Shown: positions 44,325 to 53,894 of the stretch, piece after piece
How the letters are laid out: every line of letters begins with the position of its first letter
Position numbering within the stretch: the first letter of the stretch is position 1
Source of the DNA: Hyphomicrobium sp. MC1
GTDB taxonomy: Bacteria > Pseudomonadota > Alphaproteobacteria > Rhizobiales > Hyphomicrobiaceae
DNA length: 64,000 nucleotides
Reading direction: 5' to 3'
Assembly: GCF_000253295.1 (NCBI RefSeq)
Contig: NC_015717.1
Coordinates: 2,170,001 to 2,234,000, forward strand
The notes under the pieces: generated by a model
Told to the model about the DNA's origin: nothing
Databases searched by the model: none
The model's input: only the letters and a program-made list of their open reading frames with translations
Translations under genes and position numbers: made by a program

Positions 44325-45143
44325 ATGCGCGCCATAAACTATCGTCCTGACAGAACGTGGCGGCTTGCGCTTGCCCTCCTGCCATTTGCACTTCTAATTC
44401 TGGCCTACATGATCGGATCAGGCATCCGACTGGCGGAAAACCCGAACGACAAGCTGCTGCCGAGCTTCTCGAAAATGGGCCAGGCCATCGATGACTATGC
44501 GCTGAAGCCCGATGCGCGCACCGGCGACTATCTTCTATGGGAAGACACGACCGCAAGTTTGACGCGGCTCGTTACGGGTCTTGCGATCTCAACGATCATA
44601 GCGCTGGTTCTCGGCATCGTGCTCGGCTTGCTGCCGGTCGCCGGCGCAACGTTCGGGCCGGTCATTGCCGTCTTATCGATGGTGCCGCCGCTCGCCTTGT
44701 TGCCTATTCTCTTTATCATCATGGGCCTTGGCGAAGCTTCGAAGATTACGCTCATCGTCGTCGGTACGTCGCTGAAGCTGATCCGCGACATCGCCTTGCG
44801 CGTCGAAGACATTCCGCGCGAACAGCTCATCAAGGCGCAGACGCTTGGCGCGTCGAGCATGCAGATCGCGCTGCGTGTGATCCTGCCGCAGACGCTGCCA
44901 CGTCTGCTTGATTCCGTCCGTTTCGAGATTGGACCAGCGTGGCTGTTCCTGATCGCGGCGGAAGCGATCGCAGCGGATGCCGGCCTTGGCTATCGCATCT
45001 TCCTCGTGCGCCGCTATCTCTCGATGGATGTGATCCTGCCGTATGTCGCGTGGATCACCCTCCTCGCCTTCCTGATGGATCTTGGTTTGCGCATCCTGCA
45101 ACGGAAGGCTTTCCCGTGGTTTGCGCAAGCGAGGGCTCAATGA
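44325..45143 (+). CDS. ABC transporter permease (guanidine importer)
   Basis: This 272-aa inner-membrane permease of the SsuC/TauC type has about six helices and the EAA-like loop AQTLGASSMQIALRVILPQTLPRLLDSVR that docks the ATPase. It probably forms a homodimeric channel taking substrate from the upstream binding protein. Its stop overlaps the ATPase start (ATGA), so the two are coupled. Confidence 0.92.
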   Translation: MRAINYRPDRTWRLALALLPFALLILAYMIGSGIRLAENPNDKLLPSFSKMGQAIDDYALKPDARTGDYLLWEDTTASLTRLVTGLAISTIIALVLGIVLGLLPVAGATFGPVIAVLSMVPPLALLPILFIIMGLGEASKITLIVVGTSLKLIRDIALRVEDIPREQLIKAQTLGASSMQIALRVILPQTLPRLLDSVRFEIGPAWLFLIAAEAIAADAGLGYRIFLVRRYLSMDVILPYVAWITLLAFLMDLGLRILQRKAFPWFAQARAQ

Positions 45144-45976
45144 GCGCAATTGTCTTCGATAAGGTCTGGAAGGAATACGGCGATCACGTCGTTCTGGAAC
45201 AGATCGATCTCAGAATCGCGCCGCGTGCCTTCGTGGCGCTCGTCGGTCCGTCGGGCTGCGGCAAGACCACGTTTCTGCGCATGCTGCTCGGAGAAGAGAA
45301 GCCGACGCGCGGAAAAATTACGGTCGCTGGCCAACCTCTGAAGCCCGAGCCTGACGCAGATCGTGGTGTCGTGTTTCAGCGCTATTCGGTGTTCCCGCAC
45401 CTGACAGTACTCGGCAATGTCGTCATCGGGCGGGAATTTGAGAAAAGCGGCGGCCTCGGCCGACTGTTCGGTTCGAAGCGCAGGCAGGCTGAAGAAGAGG
45501 CTCGCGAGTTGCTCAAGGCGGTCGGGCTTTCGGGAAACGAGAAGAAATATCCGGCGGCATTATCGGGCGGTATGCAGCAACGCTTGGCGCTCGCGCAGGC
45601 GCTGATGCGTCGGCCGAAGATCCTGCTGCTCGACGAGCCGTTCGGGGCGCTCGACCCCGGCATTCGCGCCGACATCCACGTCCTGATGCGCCGCATCTGG
45701 AATGAATCGGAGCTGACCGTCGTGATGGTCACGCACGATTTGCGCGAGGCCTTCGCGCTCGGCACGCGCATCATTGCCTTCGAACGTACGCGTGACCGTC
45801 CGGAAGAAGCCGAGCGCTATGGCGCGCGGCTGTCGGCCGACATCGCGCCGGGCATGAACGGCGTCGCGTTGCCCCAGGGCGCGACCATCACCAAGGACAT
45901 CGATATTTGGCCGCCGAAAATCGCGGGGTCGCCCGCCATTCCGGCGGATGGCGGGCATTCGGAGTCGCGTTCGTAA
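45140..45976 (+). CDS. ABC transporter ATP-binding protein (guanidine importer)
   Basis: This 278-aa ATPase has Walker A GPSGCGKTT, Q-loop VVFQRYSVFP, signature LSGGMQQRLALAQAL, Walker B ILLLDEPFGALD and the H-loop VMVTHD, the pattern of SsuB/TauB-type importers. The C-terminal ~50 residues are an extension without a regulatory domain I can name. The ATG at 45140 overlaps the permease stop; the longer frame from 44939 is a shadow of the permease gene. Confidence 0.94.
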   Translation: MSAIVFDKVWKEYGDHVVLEQIDLRIAPRAFVALVGPSGCGKTTFLRMLLGEEKPTRGKITVAGQPLKPEPDADRGVVFQRYSVFPHLTVLGNVVIGREFEKSGGLGRLFGSKRRQAEEEARELLKAVGLSGNEKKYPAALSGGMQQRLALAQALMRRPKILLLDEPFGALDPGIRADIHVLMRRIWNESELTVVMVTHDLREAFALGTRIIAFERTRDRPEEAERYGARLSADIAPGMNGVALPQGATITKDIDIWPPKIAGSPAIPADGGHSESRS

Positions 45977-46079
45977 GACGACATGCCTCCGCCAGGGACG
46001 ACCCTGGCGGCTATGACCAACCCGGGACGGCCCGGACCGGCACGCAAAGAGTGGAGTGCTCTTGCGTTGGGAGTCGACG

Positions 46080-46811
46080 ATGGGAAACCTGATCTACACC
46101 GATACGCTACCGGGCGGTAAGCACTGGTCGCTGCTTATGCGGCGCAATATGCGGCTGCGGCTGACAGACGTCGAAGGCGGCGCCAATATCGGCATGCTGT
46201 TCTACAATCCGCAAAACCTTCTGGAGCGCTACAACGCGCCCGATACGCTCAAATGTCAGCACACGTTCAAGTTGACGACGGGTCATTGCCTCTACTCCGA
46301 CATGGGGCGCATCTTTTGCTCGATCGTCAGCGACACGTTTGGCTGGCACGACACGGTCTCGGGCAACACGACGAAGGCCACCGTCACGCGCAAGTGGGGC
46401 GAGAAGAGCTATCAGGCCGCGCGCAACGACTGGCAGCAGAATGGCCACGACAGTTTCCTCGTCGAAGGTGCGAAATACGGCCTGACGCGGCGCGATCTCG
46501 CGGCGAACGTCAACTGGTTCAGCAAAGTCGTCGTCGCGGATAGTGGTGCGATGTCGCTCGATTCCGCTGCGGCGAAGGCCGGTTCGCAGGTCGAGCTGCG
46601 TTTCGAGATGGAAACGCTGGTGCTGTTCCACACCTGCCCACATCCGTTCAATCCTGCCAACAGCTATCCGCGCAAAGCCGTGGGATTTGAAATTTTCGAA
46701 GGGCCGCCCGCCGCTGAGGATGATCCAGCGTGCCTCTCGCGCCCCGAGAACGGCCGCGGTTTTGAGAACAACCGGATCTTTCTCGCCGGCTGCTGCGAGG
46801 AGGCACACTGA
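46080..46811 (+). CDS. cgdA: Carboxyguanidine deiminase subunit (DUF1989, UAAP1 type)
   Basis: This 243-aa protein belongs to DUF1989, the urea-amidolyase-associated protein 1 group. Visible features are RLTDVEGGANIGMLFYNPQNLLERYNAPDTLK, YSDMGRIFCSIVSDTFGWHDTVSG and the C-terminal HTCPHPFNP. In characterised guanidine pathways the two DUF1989 proteins form a heteromeric deiminase turning carboxyguanidine into allophanate. The ATG at 46080 has a GGGAG site. Its stop overlaps the next start, as expected for obligate partners. The designation as CgdA versus CgdB follows gene order and is inferred. Confidence 0.87.
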   Translation: MGNLIYTDTLPGGKHWSLLMRRNMRLRLTDVEGGANIGMLFYNPQNLLERYNAPDTLKCQHTFKLTTGHCLYSDMGRIFCSIVSDTFGWHDTVSGNTTKATVTRKWGEKSYQAARNDWQQNGHDSFLVEGAKYGLTRRDLAANVNWFSKVVVADSGAMSLDSAAAKAGSQVELRFEMETLVLFHTCPHPFNPANSYPRKAVGFEIFEGPPAAEDDPACLSRPENGRGFENNRIFLAGCCEEAH

Positions 46812-47458
46812 TGATTAAAGAAAGCACATTCCGCGATACCGACGCGATCTATCGGCGGATCGTCCCGGCGGGCGATTACTGGATGCACGTCGTCCGTGAG
46901 GGTGAGACGTTTCGCATTCTCGATCTCGAAGGCAACCAGGCCGCCGATACACTGTTTTTCAATGCCGACAATCCCGGCGAGCGTTACTCGGCGTCGGACA
47001 CGATCCGTGAGCAGGGCAACATCTATCTGACGGCGGGAACGGTTCTGCTGTCGGACCTCTGCCGGCCGATGCTGACGATCACGGCCGATACCGTTGGCCG
47101 CCATGATACACTCGGCGGGGCGTGCGCAACCGAGAGCAACACAGTCCGCTATGCGCTCGAAAAGAAGTCGATGCATGCTTGCCGCGACAGCTACATGCTG
47201 GCGATCGCGGAGAACGAGCAGTACGGACTTTCGAAGCGCGACATCGGCCACAACATCAACTTCTTTATGAACGTTCCCGTGACGCCCGATGGCGGTCTGA
47301 CGTTCGAAGACGGGCTGTCGGCGCCCGGCAAGTATGTCGAGATGACGGCGCACATGAACGTCATCGTGCTGATCTCGAACTGCCCGCAGCTCAACAATCC
47401 GTGCAACGCCTACAATCCGACGCCGATTGAAGTGCTCGTCTGGGCGAAGGGGGCGTAA
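46811..47458 (+). CDS. cgdB: Carboxyguanidine deiminase subunit (DUF1989, UAAP2 type)
   Basis: The partner DUF1989 protein has 215 aa and is paralogous to the preceding gene: LDLEGNQAADTLFFNADNPGERYSASDTI, LSDLCRPMLTITADTVGRHDTLGGACATESN and the C-terminal NCPQLNNPCNAYNPTPIEVL. Conserved His and Cys residues in the GRHDTLGGACA and NCPQ segments are likely metal or catalytic ligands. It starts inside the previous stop codon and ends 5 nt before the carboxylase, which supports a tightly coupled operon. Confidence 0.88.
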   Translation: MIKESTFRDTDAIYRRIVPAGDYWMHVVREGETFRILDLEGNQAADTLFFNADNPGERYSASDTIREQGNIYLTAGTVLLSDLCRPMLTITADTVGRHDTLGGACATESNTVRYALEKKSMHACRDSYMLAIAENEQYGLSKRDIGHNINFFMNVPVTPDGGLTFEDGLSAPGKYVEMTAHMNVIVLISNCPQLNNPCNAYNPTPIEVLVWAKGA

Positions 47459-47463
47459 CGCAG

Positions 47464-50400
47464 ATGTTTCGGAAAGTTCTGATCGCCAATCGCGGCGCGA
47501 TTGCCTGCCGCATCATCCGTACGCTCGACCGGATGGGCATCGCGAGTGTCGCCGTCTATTCGGAAGCGGATCGTCATTCGATGCACGTCATGCAAGCGGG
47601 AGAGGCCGTCGCCATCGGCCCCTCGCCTGCGGCCGAAAGCTATCTGAAGTATGACGTCATTCTCGATGCCGCGAAGAAGACGGGCGCCGAGGCCATCCAT
47701 CCGGGCTACGGCTTCTTGTCGGAAAATCCCGACTTTGCGGAAGCCTGCGAAAAAGCCGGCATCGCATTCATCGGTCCGAAGGCGCAGCACATGCGCGCCT
47801 TCGGCCTGAAGCACAAAGCGCGCGAGCTGGCGCTCGAAGCGAACGTGCCGCTGGCACCGGGCTCAGGGCTTATTCGCGATGTCGAGCATGCGAAAAGCGA
47901 AGCCCAGCGCATCGGCTATCCGGTGATGATCAAGAGCACGGCGGGCGGCGGTGGCATCGGCTTGCAGCTCGTCTCGTCCGCCGACGAGATTGCGCCGATG
48001 TTTGAGCGCGTCGAGCGTCTCGCTCGTAACAACTTCAAGGACGCTGGCATCTTCCTGGAGAAGTATGTGGCGCGCGGGCGGCACATCGAAGTGCAGATCT
48101 TCGGCGATGGCAAGGGTAACGTCGTCTCGCTCGGCGAGCGCGATTGCTCGGCACAACGGCGCAATCAGAAAGTCATCGAAGAGACGCCTGCTCCCAACCT
48201 GCCGGAGGCAACGCGCACGGCGCTTTGGGACACGGCGCGGCGTCTGTGCCAGTCGGTGAATTACGAAAGCGCCGGAACGGTCGAATATCTCTACGACGCT
48301 GAGACAAACGAATTCTATTTTCTAGAAGTCAACACGCGGCTTCAGGTCGAGCATGGCGTGACCGAAGAAGTCTTCGGCGTCGATCTCGTGGAGTGGATGG
48401 TGCGGCAAGCGGCGAACGAGTTGCAGCTTCCGGCGCAAACGACGCTTTCTCCAAATGGTGCGTCGATTCAGGTTCGCCTTTATGCCGAAGATCCTGGCCG
48501 CGATTTCCGTCCGAGTTCGGGCCGTCTGACGGAGGTCACCTGGCCGCCTGAGACACGCATCGAAACGTGGGTGCAGAGCGGATCAGAAGTCTCTCCGTTT
48601 TACGATCCGATGATCGCCAAGATCATCGTCAAGGGCGCATCGCGCGAAGACGCGCTATCTCGATTACAGACTTCGCTCGATGCGACGCGCATCGGCGGGC
48701 TTGAAACCAACCTCGATTATCTGCGTCAGCTGTCGCGCTCGGAGGTGTTCGGCACCGGTCAGATGCTGACGCGCACGCTGCAGACATTCGTCTACAATGG
48801 GGAGACGATCGAGGTTCTCTCCCCCGGCACTCAGACGACGATCCAGGATTGGCCGGGACGCGTCGGCTATTGGGCCGTTGGCGTACCGCCTTCGGGGCCG
48901 ATGGACCCGCTGTCGCATCGTCTCATCAATCGCCTGCTCGGCAACGATGAGAGCGCGGCGACGATCGAGACCACGCTTTCCGGCCCGACGCTGCGCTTCA
49001 ATACCGATACGACCGTTTGCCTGGGCGGCGCCGAGCTGGCCGCAACGCTCGATGGCGAGCCGGTAGCTTATTGGCAGCCGTTCGCCGTCAAGGCTGGGCA
49101 AGTTCTGAAAGTCGGCGGCGTTAAAGGTCCTGGCGTGCGCGCTTATATCGGCGTTCGCAGCGGCATCGATGTTCCGAGCTATCTTGGCAGCAAATCGACA
49201 TTCACGCTAGGCAAATTCGGTGGCCACGGCGGCCGCGTGCTGATGACCGGGGACGTGCTGCATGTCGGCACGGAGGCGAACCAAGCGCCGGTGCCCGGCC
49301 TTTCTGCTGACCTCCAGCCGCCGCTGACCCATACCTGGGAGATCGGCGTTCTCTATGGACCGCACGGCGCGCCGGACTTCTTCGCGCCGGAGTACATCGA
49401 CACGTTTTTCACGGCAGATTGGGAAGTCCATTACAATTCCAATCCGACCGGCATTCGCCTGATCGGACCAAAGCCCGTGTGGGCGCGGACCGACGGCGGC
49501 GAAGCGGGACTGCATCCGAGCAACATTCACGACAATGCCTACGCCATCGGTGCGGTCGACTTTACGGGCGACATGCCAGTGATCCTCGGCCCCGACGGTC
49601 CGTCACTCGGCGGTTTCGTCTGTCCAGTGACGATCGTGCAGGCGGAACTTTGGAAGATGGGGCAATTGCGCCCTGGCGATAAAGTCCGCTTCGTGCGATT
49701 GACGCCCGCAGCCGCGGCAGCTCGGCTGGCAAAGCAAGCGGCGGAAGTCGCGTCGCTGAAGTCGATCGCCGCGCCCTCGTTTCCGAACGGGAAGTGGGGC
49801 GCCGACGATTGCGTGATCGGTAGCCGTGAAGCGTCGGGCGACAACCCGCGCGTCGTCTATCGCCGTGCCGGCGACGCCTACATGCTCGTCGAATACGGGC
49901 CGATCATTCTCGACTTCACGCTGCGGTTCCGCGCACACGCTCTGATGACGGCGCTCGAACGGCGCAAGCTTGCCGGCATTCTCGATCTGACTCCCGGCAT
50001 CCGTTCGCTGCAGATCCATTACGACGGTACGACGTTGCCGCTGGAAGATTTGCTGGCGGAGCTCTCGGCCATCGAAGACACGCTTGGCGATCTGAGCGAT
50101 GTCGAGGTGCCGTCGCGCATCGTTCATCTGCCGCTGTCTTGGAATGACCCGGCGGTGCAGAAGACAATTGATAAGTACATGCAGGGCGTTCGGCCGGATG
50201 CGCCGTGGTGCCCGTCGAACATCGAGTTCATCCGGCGGATCAACGGCCTCGATTCCATCGAAGATGTTCTTCGCATCATCTTCGACGCGACGTATGTCGT
50301 GCTCGGCCTTGGCGACGTCTATCTCGGCGCGCCGGTGGCGACGCCGTTCGATCCGCGCCATCGCCTCGTGACCACGAAGTACAATCCGGCCCGGACGTGG

Positions 50401-51084
50401 ACGCCGGACAACGTCGTCGGCATCGGCGGCGCGTACATGTGTATCTACGGCATGGAGGGACCGGGCGGCTATCAGCTCTTCGGGCGGACGTGCCAAGTCT
50501 GGAATACCTACCGGACGACGAATGCTTTCGAGGCCGGTTCGCCGTGGCTGTTGCGCTTCTTCGACCAGATTCGGTTCTATCCAGTTTCCGGCGAAGAGCT
50601 TCTGGCCTTCCGCGACAGGTTTCTCGAAGGTCAAGTGGACGTCAAAATCGAACCTTCGACGTTCAGCCTGAAGGACTATCAGGCGTTCGCCGCCGAAAAC
50701 GCCGAGACGATTGCGGCTTTCAAAGCGCGGCAGCAGGCGGCTTTCGAAGCGGAGCGGGCGCGCTGGCAACAGAGCGACCAGGAAGGGGCGGCTAGCTCGG
50801 CCGACACCTTCGAGGACCATGACGCCGATGCCGCGTTGCCGCCGGGGGCGACTGCGGTAGAAAGTCCTGTGCCGGGGAGTGTCTGGAAAGTCCTTGTCGA
50901 ACCGGGAACCACGGTTTCCGAAGGCGAGACATTGATTATCGTCGAGTCGATGAAGATGGAAATGGCCGTTCCTGCGCCGACCAGCGGCGTCGTTCATGAG
51001 GTTCGATGCGCCGAAGGTCGGCCGGTTTCGCTCGGACAGACACTCGTCATCTTGAAAGAATTGCAGGCGGAGGCGACGGCGTGA
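47464..51084 (+). CDS. Biotin-dependent guanidine/urea carboxylase (1206 aa)
   Basis: One chain carries a biotin carboxylase module (1-450; IANRGAIACRIIRTLDRMG, KSTAGGGGIG, FLEVNTRLQVEHGVTE), a KipA/AHS2-like then a KipI/AHS1-like carboxyltransferase region (~455-1070), and a C-terminal biotinyl domain with biotin-Lys ~1164 in ESMKMEM. This is the urea carboxylase architecture. Enzymes of this type downstream of guanidine-I riboswitches and beside the DUF1989 pair prefer guanidine, giving carboxyguanidine. That preference is inferred from context here, not from the active site. Confidence 0.93.
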   Translation: MFRKVLIANRGAIACRIIRTLDRMGIASVAVYSEADRHSMHVMQAGEAVAIGPSPAAESYLKYDVILDAAKKTGAEAIHPGYGFLSENPDFAEACEKAGIAFIGPKAQHMRAFGLKHKARELALEANVPLAPGSGLIRDVEHAKSEAQRIGYPVMIKSTAGGGGIGLQLVSSADEIAPMFERVERLARNNFKDAGIFLEKYVARGRHIEVQIFGDGKGNVVSLGERDCSAQRRNQKVIEETPAPNLPEATRTALWDTARRLCQSVNYESAGTVEYLYDAETNEFYFLEVNTRLQVEHGVTEEVFGVDLVEWMVRQAANELQLPAQTTLSPNGASIQVRLYAEDPGRDFRPSSGRLTEVTWPPETRIETWVQSGSEVSPFYDPMIAKIIVKGASREDALSRLQTSLDATRIGGLETNLDYLRQLSRSEVFGTGQMLTRTLQTFVYNGETIEVLSPGTQTTIQDWPGRVGYWAVGVPPSGPMDPLSHRLINRLLGNDESAATIETTLSGPTLRFNTDTTVCLGGAELAATLDGEPVAYWQPFAVKAGQVLKVGGVKGPGVRAYIGVRSGIDVPSYLGSKSTFTLGKFGGHGGRVLMTGDVLHVGTEANQAPVPGLSADLQPPLTHTWEIGVLYGPHGAPDFFAPEYIDTFFTADWEVHYNSNPTGIRLIGPKPVWARTDGGEAGLHPSNIHDNAYAIGAVDFTGDMPVILGPDGPSLGGFVCPVTIVQAELWKMGQLRPGDKVRFVRLTPAAAAARLAKQAAEVASLKSIAAPSFPNGKWGADDCVIGSREASGDNPRVVYRRAGDAYMLVEYGPIILDFTLRFRAHALMTALERRKLAGILDLTPGIRSLQIHYDGTTLPLEDLLAELSAIEDTLGDLSDVEVPSRIVHLPLSWNDPAVQKTIDKYMQGVRPDAPWCPSNIEFIRRINGLDSIEDVLRIIFDATYVVLGLGDVYLGAPVATPFDPRHRLVTTKYNPARTWTPDNVVGIGGAYMCIYGMEGPGGYQLFGRTCQVWNTYRTTNAFEAGSPWLLRFFDQIRFYPVSGEELLAFRDRFLEGQVDVKIEPSTFSLKDYQAFAAENAETIAAFKARQQAAFEAERARWQQSDQEGAASSADTFEDHDADAALPPGATAVESPVPGSVWKVLVEPGTTVSEGETLIIVESMKMEMAVPAPTSGVVHEVRCAEGRPVSLGQTLVILKELQAEATA

Positions 51085-52865
51085 CTTTATCGCTCGATAT
51101 CGGCAATCTGACCGCGCTCTATGAAGCGAAGAAGATTACGCCAGAAGCCGTCATTGACGAGATTTACGCGCGCATTCAGGCCAAAGGTGTGCAGCCCGAC
51201 TGGATCACGCTGGTCGATAAGGAAGCGGCAAAGGATCGAGCACGGCGTATCACCCAAGGACCGCTCTACGGCATCCCGTTCGCCGTCAAGGACAACATCG
51301 ACGTCGCCGGACTTCCGACAACGTGCGCCTGCCCGGCCTTTGCGTACACACCGGAGCGATCGGCGACCGTCGTCCAGAGGCTCGAAGCCGCCGGTGCGAT
51401 TTTGATCGGCAAGACCAATCTCGATCAGTTCGCGACGGGCCTCAACGGGACGCGCTCGCCCTATGGCATCCCGGCGAGCGTGTTCGACCCTGCGTATATT
51501 TCCGGAGGATCGAGTTCCGGCTCGGCGGTCGTCGTTGCAGGTGGCCTCGTGTCGTTCTCGCTCGGCACGGACACGGCCGGATCGGGACGTGTGCCGGCTG
51601 CCTTCAACAACATCGTCGGACTGAAGCCGACGAAAGGCCTGATCTCGACGCGTGGCGTCGTGCCTGCATGCAAAAGCCAGGACGTGGTTTCGATCTTCGC
51701 CCTGACTGTTGCGGACGCCGCGAGGGTTGCTGAGACCGCCATTGGGTTCGACAAGGACGATTGCTTCTCGCGCGCCGATGCGCCGCCGTTCACGGTCGAG
51801 AGTGTCGGGCGACCTTTGAAGGTCGGCGTACCGAATTCGCCGCTTTCGTTCTTCGAGGACAGCGAATACCGCCGGCTCTATCTCCATACGATCGACCGTC
51901 TCGCGGGCCTGGGCGTCGAAATCACGCCCTTCAACTACACGCCATTTCGCGACACGGCGGCGATGCTCTATGACGGACCGTGGGTCGCGGAACGTTTGTT
52001 CGCCACCGAAGATCTGGCCGAACACGACCTTAATCCGGTGGTCGCCGATATTGTTCGCGGCGGCAAAGCCAAGACCGCGCTGCAAACCTTCGAGAGCATG
52101 TATCGCCTCGCCGAGCTTCGTCGCGCTGCGGACGCCGAATGGAAGCGCATGGACGTCATGGTCCTGCCCACGGCCGGCACGACGTACAAGATCGCCGACA
52201 TGCTTGCCGATCCGATCCGGCTCAATTCGAACCTCGGGGCCTATACGAACTTCGTCAATCTTCTTGATCTTTCGGCGCTCGCGGTTCCGGCCGGATTCCG
52301 CGAGGACGGCATTCCGTTCGGCGTGACCCTCATCGGCCGGGCGTTTGCCGACGGCAAGCTTGCGACGATCGGCGATGCCGTGCACCGAGCACTGCTCGAT
52401 GCCAAGCTCGGCGCCACTGACGCAGCATTGGGCGATACGATGCGGGTCGCGGTTCGGCCGGCCAAGAAAAAGACGGTGCAGGTCGCCGTCGTCGGCGCTC
52501 ATCTCAGCGGGCAGCCGCTCAACAGCCAGCTGACCGAGCGGGACGCCATCTTCCGCGAGACGTCGCGAACTGCTGCCGGTTATCGGCTCTATGCCTTGCC
52601 CGGAACGACGCCGCCCAAGCCGGGACTCGTTTACGAAGGCACCGGGCCGGGCGCGATCGAGGTCGAGATCTGGGAAATGGATGATGCCGCCTTCGGATCG
52701 TTTGTAGCGTTGATCCCGGCGCCGCTGGGCATCGGAACGCTGGTGCTCGAAGACGGGCGGCGCGTCAAAGGCTTCCTGTGCGAGAGCCACGCCACTGTCG
52801 GCGCCGAGGACATCACGAATTTCGGCGGCTGGCGCGCTTGGCTTAACCGGACGGCCGTCGCTTGA
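51081..52865 (+). CDS. atzF: Allophanate hydrolase
   Basis: This 594-aa amidase-signature enzyme converts allophanate to ammonia and CO2. The N-terminal ~440 residues hold the Lys in FAVKDNIDVAG, the Ser-cis-Ser region SGGSSSGSAVVVAGG and GTDTAGSGRVPA. The C-terminal ~120 residues are the allophanate-hydrolase-specific domain (VAVVGAHLSGQPLNSQL ... FLCESHA), which decarboxylates the intermediate in characterised AtzF. The GTG start at 51081 overlaps the carboxylase stop (GTGA), with a GGAGG site. Last gene of the guanidine operon. Confidence 0.94.
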   Translation: MTLSLDIGNLTALYEAKKITPEAVIDEIYARIQAKGVQPDWITLVDKEAAKDRARRITQGPLYGIPFAVKDNIDVAGLPTTCACPAFAYTPERSATVVQRLEAAGAILIGKTNLDQFATGLNGTRSPYGIPASVFDPAYISGGSSSGSAVVVAGGLVSFSLGTDTAGSGRVPAAFNNIVGLKPTKGLISTRGVVPACKSQDVVSIFALTVADAARVAETAIGFDKDDCFSRADAPPFTVESVGRPLKVGVPNSPLSFFEDSEYRRLYLHTIDRLAGLGVEITPFNYTPFRDTAAMLYDGPWVAERLFATEDLAEHDLNPVVADIVRGGKAKTALQTFESMYRLAELRRAADAEWKRMDVMVLPTAGTTYKIADMLADPIRLNSNLGAYTNFVNLLDLSALAVPAGFREDGIPFGVTLIGRAFADGKLATIGDAVHRALLDAKLGATDAALGDTMRVAVRPAKKKTVQVAVVGAHLSGQPLNSQLTERDAIFRETSRTAAGYRLYALPGTTPPKPGLVYEGTGPGAIEVEIWEMDDAAFGSFVALIPAPLGIGTLVLEDGRRVKGFLCESHATVGAEDITNFGGWRAWLNRTAVA

Positions 52866-53047
52866 CGCGGCCTCCTCTCGACCTAATTAGTAACGAATGG
52901 AGGCAGTTAGGCGTATCCCCAAGTGTGCGATGCAACAGGTTTTCGCGAAAAAGATGGCCCGGCCTTCTGGGTTGATGTAGTATTTCATTCCGAATTCGCC
53001 ATTCAGTGCGCATGAAAGACCGCCAAAAGGCGGCGAGCGAGGAAACG

Positions 53048-53869
53048 ATGCGGAAAATTGCGAGCGGACTTTTGGGATCCGCGATTTTGATCGCCGCGAT
53101 GGGCGTCAGCGCTCTCGCCGCCGATGATGGAAGCCCCACTGTTAACAACCCAGGCGCATGGACAGACATTCGCAAGGATGCGTTCGGCCCGCGCGAAATT
53201 CTGGATGGTGCAGGAAAAATTACGCTTGAGGCTCCCAAGCGCGCCGAGGATGCGGCAACCGTCCCCATCACGATACGCATGCCGGCGCCGTTCGCCGCCA
53301 ACGTGAAGTCGCTGACCCTGGTCATCGATCAGAATCCGTCTCCGGTCGTCGCAACGTTCAACTATGGCGACGCGGCAGGAACAGGCGAGCGTATGCTCGC
53401 GACGCGTGTGCGCATCGACCAGTACTCGGACGTTCGCGCTATCGCGGAAACGACCGACAACAAACTCTATATGACGACCGTCTTCGTGAAGGCATCAGGC
53501 GGCTGCTCGGCACCCGCGAGCAAGGACCCCGAAGAGGCCGCCAAGGAGATGGGTAAGATGCGCGTCAAGACGGCGGCCGGCAAAGAGGACGGCAGCGAGG
53601 TCGCGCAGGTGATGCTCAAGCATCCCAATACGTCCGGCATGGCAATGGATCAGATCACGCATGCGTATCCGCCGGCGCGCTTTATCGACAAGCTGTCGGT
53701 GACGACAGGTGGCAAGCTGATCTTTTCGATGGAAGGCGGCATCTCTATCAGCGAAGACCCAAACTTCCGCTTCACTTATAAAGGCAACCCGTCCGACCAA
53801 ATGGACGTCAAAGCCGAGGATTCGGAAGGCACGCAGTTCAGCGGTCATTCGACGCCCAGCCAGTCCTGA
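53048..53869 (+). CDS. SoxYZ fusion: thiosulfate-oxidation carrier protein
   Basis: This 273-aa exported protein (signal cleaved near SALAADD) is a quinoprotein/dehydrogenase-associated SoxYZ fusion. The SoxY-like part spans about 35-160, with a Gly-Gly-Cys (Cys153) that would carry the covalently bound sulfur, and the SoxZ-like part is about 175-270. Separate SoxY carries its cysteine at the very C-terminus (GGCGG); here it lies internally before the SoxZ domain. The ATG at 53048 has a GAGGAAA site. It heads a cassette with SoxC- and SoxD-like genes. Confidence 0.85.
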   Translation: MRKIASGLLGSAILIAAMGVSALAADDGSPTVNNPGAWTDIRKDAFGPREILDGAGKITLEAPKRAEDAATVPITIRMPAPFAANVKSLTLVIDQNPSPVVATFNYGDAAGTGERMLATRVRIDQYSDVRAIAETTDNKLYMTTVFVKASGGCSAPASKDPEEAAKEMGKMRVKTAAGKEDGSEVAQVMLKHPNTSGMAMDQITHAYPPARFIDKLSVTTGGKLIFSMEGGISISEDPNFRFTYKGNPSDQMDVKAEDSEGTQFSGHSTPSQS

Positions 53870-53894
53870 CGCTCACAACCCGCGGGACGGCCGC

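Noticed and set aside
46080..51084. Urea utilisation by urea amidolyase as the primary role
   Set aside because: The guanidine-I riboswitch and both DUF1989 subunits point to guanidine; urea may be a side substrate.
51087..52790. 567-codon leftward open frame
   Set aside because: Antisense to allophanate hydrolase; Arg-rich and without family features.
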